Below are positions 5,898-10,517 of a DNA stretch of 10,517 bases, piece after piece. The notes beneath the pieces are model-generated. The model did not search any database. It was not told the DNA's origin and saw only the letters and a list, made by a program, of their open reading frames with translations. The first letter of the stretch is position 1; each line of letters opens with the position of its first letter. Source of the stretch: Fidelibacterota bacterium (GTDB lineage Bacteria; Fidelibacterota; Marinisomatia; Marinisomatales; TCS55); NCBI GenBank assembly GCA_002713385.1, contig PAWC01000030.1, positions 24,980-35,496 of the forward strand, read 5' to 3'. A program made the position numbers and the translations under genes.

Positions 5898-7103
5898 TTA
5901 TGTTTTTTTACGACGGTAAATTGAGTCTAACAGCGATTTTTCAGCTGCTGATAATTCCAATCCGCGGCGCGATTTAACAATTTTAGTTGTTTCCAAAAAG
6001 GATTCCCAGCGGACAGACTGTACTTTACCATCGACACACCATGAAAAAGGCGGAATAGATTTTGGAGGAAATCCATTGGATACAACGTTGCTGCCAGTTC
6101 CAATAACAGTTCCAGTATTCAACCGCGTACCTATAGCTGTTTTTACATGATCACCCATGAAGCAGCCTACATGTTTTGAACCTGTATCCGACATAACACC
6201 ATTGACCATCACATTAATATCGCTGTAATTATTTTTCAAGTTACTGTTTACTGTTCCCGCACCAAGGTTCACCCACTGACCTAAATAGGCATCTCCCAAA
6301 TAGCCATCATGTGACTTATTACTCCAGCCCTGAATAATAACGCTGTTTATTTCCCCGCCCAATTTGCATACGGGCCCAATGGAACAGCCGCCCTTGATCT
6401 GTGTCATGGGTTCGACGACACAATTTTCACCTAAATACAAGGGCCCTTCCAAATACGACAGTGGTTTAACGACAGTATCATTTGCTATGATAACTGGCCC
6501 TTGAGAAGCATTAATGATTGCTCCCGGATAGATGGTAGCAGATTTATGAGCAAAAATGTTCTCAGAATTGATCAATGTTGCTTCTGTTGCAGGTGCAGAA
6601 AATTCAGATAAAAACTGTTTATCTTTTTCAATTTGCTGATTTGTTAAGGCAACCGCTTCCCATAAATACTCTACTACCTGTGTACTTAAATCACTTTTTG
6701 CACTATCACTAACTAATTCGTCAGCAATTGGCCCGCCGGACTCTATCCATTTTTGCCCGGATTCTTTTGTAAGATTGGCTCCAATAAGAGTTCTATTTTT
6801 GTAAAATAATGTCTCCTGCTGATTTTTTATGGCGTTTATATCTTCGGCACTCCAGAGTCCATTACCTAACAGCCAAATACCATCATCAACACTGGTGGGA
6901 TTCACATGATGCCCCGGGAATGTTTCCTTGATAACCTCTTCTAATTCAGGTCGAACAAACAGATGGATATTTTCATCGGGCAGAAAAAAATTAAGCCGTT
7001 CAATAAACGTAAACGCTCCACAACGCACATCAAATGTTGGCCGTGTCAGCGTGATGGGCTCCAGATTTAATGCACGGTTATTTTCAAAAATATAAATGTT
7101 CAA
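5898..7103 (-). CDS. GlmU-like putative sugar nucleotidyltransferase (NTP_transf_4) with left-handed beta-helix acyltransferase domain
   Basis: A 401-residue cytoplasmic protein. The N-terminal half begins IYIFENNRALNLEPITLTRP and TFDVRCGAFTFIERL (23-37), the signature of the NTP_transf_4 family of putative sugar nucleotidyltransferases. It lacks the GxGTRM loop of classical GlmU. From about 175 to 345 there are hexapeptide repeats of a left-handed beta helix. Within it SHDGYLGDAYLGQWVNLGAG (264-283) aligns with the E. coli GlmU acetyltransferase site. H265, Y268 and N279 correspond to H363, Y366 and N377, while the K392 position is S294. A role in making a nucleotide-activated (acetylated) amino sugar for cell-envelope polymers is likely, but the true substrate is unknown. 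The start codon is TTG, overlapping the upstream stop as TTGA. AGGA five bases before the TTG supports this start, and there is no ATG before residue 233. Confidence 0.88.
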   Translation of the reverse strand: MNIYIFENNRALNLEPITLTRPTFDVRCGAFTFIERLNFFLPDENIHLFVRPELEEVIKETFPGHHVNPTSVDDGIWLLGNGLWSAEDINAIKNQQETLFYKNRTLIGANLTKESGQKWIESGGPIADELVSDSAKSDLSTQVVEYLWEAVALTNQQIEKDKQFLSEFSAPATEATLINSENIFAHKSATIYPGAIINASQGPVIIANDTVVKPLSYLEGPLYLGENCVVEPMTQIKGGCSIGPVCKLGGEINSVIIQGWSNKSHDGYLGDAYLGQWVNLGAGTVNSNLKNNYSDINVMVNGVMSDTGSKHVGCFMGDHVKTAIGTRLNTGTVIGTGSNVVSNGFPPKSIPPFSWCVDGKVQSVRWESFLETTKIVKSRRGLELSAAEKSLLDSIYRRKKT

Positions 7104-7648
7104 GTGAGTCCTAATAATTGCTGGATGTTCCGAAATCCTATTTCAAGATATTCGCTCCCTTTACGTTCGATCAATATATTATAATATTTTTCACTTTCTT
7201 CAGTATAAAAACCAATACGCATAGGTGCATTTGATTTCTGAACAATGGTTGCTGAAATCGGATCGAAATCAAAATTTAAATCTATCACAGCTTCCGGCTG
7301 TGATGTAAATATTATTTCCAAAAATGACTTATGAAGTAAACCCCAACGATTCACATGCTCCTTTGAGTACGTGATTAAGCGGTCATTAATAGATGAATCA
7401 ACATGTTCCAAATTTCTGCGCATAGCGATATAACGTACCTGTATACGGCCTTCCGGACCAATAGCATTTTGCAGCGTTTGTATAAAGATGCGCGCCATGC
7501 GGGAATGTTCCGGATTTTTTGGCAACAACACTAAAAGATTTGATAAGGGATAGCGTTCCTTCCTTAAAGCCAATCCAATGGTTCGATTAGATTTTTTCCG
7601 GGTACGGTTCCACCACAATGCCATGCGAGTTTTTAAAGGTAAATTCAC
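7100..7648 (-). CDS. Conserved hypothetical protein, DUF6913 / GT9 N-terminal-like
   Basis: A 182-residue protein with a basic N-terminus (RTRKKSNRT at 15-23). A Rossmann-like alternation of hydrophobic strands and helices follows: LLVLLPKNPEHSRMARIFIQ near 38-57, RIQVRYIA near 68-75, and PEAVIDLNFDFDPISATIV near 118-136. APMRIGFYTEESEKYYN at 141-157 recalls the IDL...(A)..RIGF pattern in the first half of GT9 heptosyltransferase-like folds and the Bacteroidota DUF6913 proteins. It lacks a second nucleotide-sugar-binding half, so it is unlikely to be a complete glycosyltransferase. The ORF start is GTG (7646-7648) without a Shine-Dalgarno. ATG at residue 9 (7622-7624) is the alternative, and a TATATT box at 7654-7659 would favour it because transcription would begin almost at the GTG. 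It is the first gene of the leftward cluster and is joined to the GlmU-like gene by a 4-base overlap. Confidence 0.75.
   Translation of the reverse strand: MNLPLKTRMALWWNRTRKKSNRTIGLALRKERYPLSNLLVLLPKNPEHSRMARIFIQTLQNAIGPEGRIQVRYIAMRRNLEHVDSSINDRLITYSKEHVNRWGLLHKSFLEIIFTSQPEAVIDLNFDFDPISATIVQKSNAPMRIGFYTEESEKYYNILIERKGSEYLEIGFRNIQQLLGLT
7109..7112 (-). promoter_or_regulatory. Shine-Dalgarno AGGA deciding the TTG start of the GlmU-like gene
   Basis: On the minus strand TTAGGACTCACTTGAAC places AGGA five bases before TTG (7101-7103). The TTG shares its last two bases with the upstream TGA stop. The conserved N-terminus IYIFENN begins two residues later, leaving no alternative start. Confidence 0.7.
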
Positions 7649-7717
7649 GGCGGAATATAACTTTTTTCACAGAATAGAACCTGTGTAGTTTTGCCCTTCT
7701 ATTAATCTGAGGAAATA
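7649..7717. promoter_or_regulatory. Divergent promoter region between the two operons
   Basis: This 69-base gap must carry promoters for both the leftward cluster and the rightward co-chaperone/mutase operon. TATAAC at 7656-7661 on the plus strand (5 of 6 to TATAAT) overlaps TATATT read on the minus strand at 7654-7659, so the two -10 elements may share bases and compete. The -35 regions are poor on both sides. A short dyad CACAG (7668-7672) / CTGTG (7681-7685) lies between the boxes and the plus-strand start and could be an operator, but it is too short to be sure. TGAGGA before the ATG at 7718 is a clear Shine-Dalgarno. Confidence 0.4.
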
Positions 7718-8452
7718 ATGAGCGTAGGTAAAAAAATTCTTTTTGGCGGGCTGGGCTGGGTTCTGGGCGGACCTATTGGAGCAATTATAGGTTATTATCT
7801 CGGCTCGCAAAGTGATCATGCTGATCAAGGATATTCTACCCAGCCAACGACACGAGGTTATCCAAATACAAAACCTGGGGATTTCATGGTATCTCTGCTA
7901 GTGCTCCTGGGTGCTGTCATGAAAGCAGATAAACAGCTGTTGAAATCTGAACTGGATTATGTAAAAAATTTCCTGCGCCAGCAATTCAGTCATCAAGACA
8001 CCCAAGAATATATGATCCTGTTTAAAGATATCATTAAACAGGATTATCCCATTCGCGATGTGTGCCGTCAAATTCAACGCTCCATGGATCATCCCAGTAG
8101 ATTGGAGTTAATTCATGTGTTGTTCGGCTTATCCAAGGCAGATGGTCACATCCATCCTGACGAAATCAAAGTCATTAACACCATTGGCCGTTATTTGAAT
8201 ATTAATGATAGTGACTTTGATTCTATTAAGGCTATGTTTGTCAAGGATACACAATCAGCCTACAAAATACTTGAAATTAAAAAATCTGTTACAGACAGCG
8301 AAGTAAAAAAAGCATATCGTAAAATGGCTTCCAAATATCATCCCGATAAAGTGAATCATCTTGGGGATGATTTGAAGCATCTGGCGGAAGAAAAATTCAA
8401 GGCAATGAATGATGCTTATCAATCAATTAAAAAAGAACGAGGCATGTCTTGA
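7718..8452 (+). CDS. TerB-DnaJ domain co-chaperone, membrane-anchored (DjlA-like)
   Basis: A 244-residue DjlA-like J-domain protein. The N-terminus (6-29) is a glycine-rich hydrophobic segment ([20 protein letters not shown]) likely to anchor it in the inner membrane. A polar linker (30-53) follows. A TerB-like helical domain covers about 55-170 and includes the paired acidic motifs [10 protein letters not shown] (69-78) and [11 protein letters not shown] (140-150). The J domain occupies about 179-240, with the obligatory HPD at 208-210 ([10 protein letters not shown]) after the basic helix II. It should stimulate the ATPase of a DnaK chaperone at the membrane; targets are unknown. The order anchor-TerB-J is the same as in E. 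coli DjlA. The ATG has a good Shine-Dalgarno (GAGGA). The stop TGA overlaps the TTG start of the mutase gene. Confidence 0.92.
   Translation: MSVGKKILFGGLGWVLGGPIGAIIGYYLGSQSDHADQGYSTQPTTRGYPNTKPGDFMVSLLVLLGAVMKADKQLLKSELDYVKNFLRQQFSHQDTQEYMILFKDIIKQDYPIRDVCRQIQRSMDHPSRLELIHVLFGLSKADGHIHPDEIKVINTIGRYLNINDSDFDSIKAMFVKDTQSAYKILEIKKSVTDSEVKKAYRKMASKYHPDKVNHLGDDLKHLAEEKFKAMNDAYQSIKKERGMS
8439..8442 (+). promoter_or_regulatory. Shine-Dalgarno GAGG deciding the TTG start of the mutase
   Basis: GAGG lies 6 bases before TTG (8449-8451) within the end of the co-chaperone gene. The mutase frame has an in-frame TAA at 8428-8430. Between that stop and the conserved PGQFPFTRG motif, TTG is the only usual start codon, so the start is forced. 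Confidence 0.7.
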
Positions 8453-9945
8453 GCCGGGATGAACCTGGGCAATTTCCTTTTACACGGGGAATTTATCCTG
8501 AAATGTATAAACAACGGCTATGGACCATGCGCCAGTACGCCGGCTTTACCACTGCAGAAGAATCTAATAAACGCTATCGTTATTTGCTTGATCATGGTGT
8601 ATCTGGACTTTCTGTCGCCTTCGACCTGCCCACGCAAATAGGATATGATTCTGACCATGAAATGGCCTTAGATGAGGTGGGTAAAGTGGGTGTGCCAATC
8701 TCTACTCCGGATGATATGATCAGGTTATTCAAGGACATTCCCCTGGAGTCCGTTTCCACATCCATGACCATCAATGCAACTGCCTCTATTCTTCTGGCAT
8801 TGTATATAGTTACAGCGGAAAAACAGGGTGTTTCTGCAGATAAATTAAATGGTACAATTCAGAATGATATCCTGAAAGAATATATCGCCAGGGGTACATA
8901 TATCTATCCACCTGGACCTTCCTTAAGAATTGTGACGGATATTTTTGATTTCTGCTCCAATCATCTTCCGAACTGGAATACCATTTCCATTTCCGGATAC
9001 CATATCCGTGAAGCTGGTTCAACCGCAGCACAAGAACTGGCTTTCACACTTGCAAATGGCATTGCTTATGTACAAGCAGCAATAGATAAAGGCCTGGATG
9101 TTGATACTTTTGGCAAACGGATTTCTTTTTTCTTCAATTCCCATAATGACTTTTTAACTGAGGTAGCCAAATTCCGCGCGGCACGGCGTATGTGGGCTAA
9201 AATAATGAAAGAACATTTTGGTGCTATCAAAGAAAAAACCATGATGTGCCGCTTTCATACACAGACCGGTGGTTCCACATTGACCGCTCAACAAATTGAT
9301 AACAATGTTGTGCGTACGACCATCCAAGCTATGTCAGCAGTTCTGGGCGGAACACAATCCCTCCATACCAATTCCCGTGATGAAGCACTGGCATTGCCCA
9401 CAGATACAGCTGCAAAACTAGCCTTGCGTACCCAACAGATCATTGCTCATGAATCGGGTATTGCCAATCATCCTGATCCTCTGGGCGGTAGTTATTTGAT
9501 AGAAGAATTAACTGATCAATTGGAAGTAGAAGCTAACGCAATTATTGCGGATATTGAAGCTATGGGAGGTGCTGTTGAAGCCATTGATAAGGGGTGGATA
9601 CAAAATGAGATTAGCCGCAGTGCATATGAATATCAGATTAATATAGATACAAACGAACAGATTATTGTTGGTGTAAATAAATATGAATCTGATGAAGAGG
9701 ATGAAACTGAATTATTAAGCATTAATCAGAAATCCGTTGAAGTTCAGAAAAAACGAGTAGTTGATTTCAAAATAAAACGCAATAATGACCATGTACAAAA
9801 TAGGTTGAGCGATCTCCAATCAGCTGCTGCTAACGAAGAAAATATTATGCCTGCCATCATTGAGTGTGTTAAACATGACTGCACATTAGGTGAAATTGCC
9901 GATATTCTGCGTGCTGTGTTTGGCGAATACAATTCTTCTTTCTAA
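8449..9945 (+). CDS. Methylmalonyl-CoA mutase large (catalytic) subunit, lacking B12 domain
   Basis: A 498-residue TIM-barrel catalytic chain of the adenosylcobalamin-dependent acyl-CoA mutases. These interconvert (R)-methylmalonyl-CoA and succinyl-CoA in propionate metabolism. Recognisable motifs in order are [12 protein letters not shown] (6-17), TMRQYAGF (26-33), [11 protein letters not shown] (53-63), [11 protein letters not shown] (135-145), [11 protein letters not shown] (150-160), [11 protein letters not shown] (180-190), and [19 protein letters not shown] (300-318). An ungapped comparison from memory with Propionibacterium MutB puts Y30, R148 and H185 at Y89, R207 and H244. Tyr and Arg at the first two favour methylmalonyl-CoA over isobutyryl-CoA. 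It ends at FGEYNSSF, before any B12-binding domain (no DxHxxG), so a separate small subunit is needed; none is in the window. The N-terminus is about 59 residues shorter than in MutB and lacks the usual SGIPVKPLYT-like leader. It overlaps the co-chaperone stop (TTGA) and is probably co-translated with it. Confidence 0.95.
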   Translation: MSRDEPGQFPFTRGIYPEMYKQRLWTMRQYAGFTTAEESNKRYRYLLDHGVSGLSVAFDLPTQIGYDSDHEMALDEVGKVGVPISTPDDMIRLFKDIPLESVSTSMTINATASILLALYIVTAEKQGVSADKLNGTIQNDILKEYIARGTYIYPPGPSLRIVTDIFDFCSNHLPNWNTISISGYHIREAGSTAAQELAFTLANGIAYVQAAIDKGLDVDTFGKRISFFFNSHNDFLTEVAKFRAARRMWAKIMKEHFGAIKEKTMMCRFHTQTGGSTLTAQQIDNNVVRTTIQAMSAVLGGTQSLHTNSRDEALALPTDTAAKLALRTQQIIAHESGIANHPDPLGGSYLIEELTDQLEVEANAIIADIEAMGGAVEAIDKGWIQNEISRSAYEYQINIDTNEQIIVGVNKYESDEEDETELLSINQKSVEVQKKRVVDFKIKRNNDHVQNRLSDLQSAAANEENIMPAIIECVKHDCTLGEIADILRAVFGEYNSSF

Positions 9946-9958
9946 AAATAGTTTCAAA

Positions 9959-10517
9959 ATGAATTCACGTCTACTTGCCTCTATTATATCCTTTATTTTC
10001 CACCCAATGCTCATTTCCCTTGCGGCATTTTTACTACTCATTTACAGCAGTAATCCTATTCCTGAAAACGCTAATTCAATTCTTGCAATCTGCTTTGTAT
10101 TTTCAAACCTTATTCCTATTGCGACTGTGTTAATACTCAAGAAAAGAGGGATAATATCTGACCTTGATGCATCACAAAAAGAACAGCGTATTTTTCCCCT
10201 GACTCTTGGAATAATTTATTCCGGAATCGCATTCCTGATCCTGACTTATATGCAAGCAAACCCTCTAGTCCGAGGCTTAATGTTCTGTTATATGACCAAT
10301 ACGATCATTACTATTCTCATCACCCGTTACTGGAAGATATCTATCCATGCCATGGGCGTCGGCGGGCCAATCGCTGTTTTATGGCTAGCAGAATTTCAAT
10401 ACCCAATACCTGCTCTTTTAATCCTGATTGCTGTTAGCTACTCAAGAGTTATATTGAAAGCTCACACCATTCTACAAGCTGTAGCTGGAGCATTGCTTGG
10501 TTTAGTATTAACTTACT
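9959..10517 (+). CDS. PAP2-like polytopic membrane protein (3' partial)
   Basis: ATG at 9959 opens a frame that stays open to the window end, giving 186 visible residues; the C-terminus is outside. The sequence has about five or six hydrophobic segments: near 8-29, 41-60, 80-97, 105-122, 131-143 and 150-160. It resembles the PAP2-like family common in Bacteroidota. KEQRIFP (74-80) could stand for the first motif, KISIHAMGVGG (126-136) for the PSxH motif with H130, and S162-R163-x5-H169 (SRVILKAHTILQ) for the third motif. In place of the final Asp there is Q173, as I recall for this subfamily, so phosphatase activity is not certain. It follows the mutase by 13 bases without a clear Shine-Dalgarno, so it may belong to the same operon. 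It differs clearly from the other PAP2 protein at 4517-5095. Confidence 0.8.
   Translation, partial: MNSRLLASIISFIFHPMLISLAAFLLLIYSSNPIPENANSILAICFVFSNLIPIATVLILKKRGIISDLDASQKEQRIFPLTLGIIYSGIAFLILTYMQANPLVRGLMFCYMTNTIITILITRYWKISIHAMGVGGPIAVLWLAEFQYPIPALLILIAVSYSRVILKAHTILQAVAGALLGLVLTY

Noticed and set aside
7668..7685. CACAG/CTGTG dyad as a regulator binding site.
   Set aside because: Only 5 bp per arm with an 8-base gap, and not resembling an operator I can name. It is noted within the divergent promoter region only.
8592..9031. Minus-strand open frames within the mutase gene.
   Set aside because: They are antisense to conserved mutase motifs and have no domain, Shine-Dalgarno or neighbour that would support them.

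Overview
The window reads as chromosomal DNA from a free-living, probably marine, Gram-negative bacterium of the Fibrobacterota-Chlorobiota-Bacteroidota (FCB) superphylum. Candidatus Marinimicrobia (SAR406) or a close relative is my best guess. The evidence is a C-terminal FlgD-Ig-like/type IX secretion sorting tail, a TonB-dependent receptor with an N-terminal carboxypeptidase-regulatory-like domain, a DUF3467 protein, an NTP_transf_4/left-handed beta-helix GlmU-like protein, a Bacteroidetes-style PAP2-like membrane protein and a nickel superoxide dismutase. This assignment is inference from protein families; there is no rRNA or other marker gene here. I see no tRNA, rRNA, CRISPR array, insertion sequence or phage gene. 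Coding density is very high, and no gene-free stretch exceeds about 85 bases.

Left part (1-5095, plus strand): the last 73 codons of a secreted, cell-surface-sorted protein end at a strong hairpin. Next comes a 1214-residue TonB-dependent outer-membrane receptor whose barrel region is loaded with about ten Asp/Asn/Gly-rich, EF-hand/dockerin/TSP3-like calcium-binding motifs. A second strong hairpin terminator separates it from a short operon of an exported nickel superoxide dismutase (sodN) and a PAP2-family membrane phosphatase, joined by a one-base TAATG overlap.

Middle part (5099-7648, minus strand): four genes read leftwards and converge on the PAP2 gene with only three bases between the stop codons. 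In order of transcription they are a DUF6913/GT9-like small protein, a GlmU-like sugar nucleotidyltransferase/acyltransferase-fold protein (TTG start, TTGA overlap), an acidic four-cysteine zinc-ribbon protein and a DUF3467 protein.

Right part (7718-10517, plus strand): after a 69-base divergent promoter region come a membrane-tethered TerB-DnaJ co-chaperone and a stand-alone methylmalonyl-CoA mutase large (catalytic) subunit, which starts at TTG inside the co-chaperone stop codon. A PAP2-like polytopic membrane protein follows and runs off the window. The mutase has methylmalonyl-type substrate residues but no B12-binding domain and an unusually short N-terminus, so its small subunit must lie elsewhere.

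The most interesting items are the exported Ni-SOD, whose signal-peptide cleavage site coincides exactly with the His1 needed for the nickel hook, and the TonB receptor with multiple candidate calcium loops, including a duplicated 22-residue module. Most of the other genes are recognisable housekeeping or conserved-hypothetical families. I did not find an obviously new multi-gene system.
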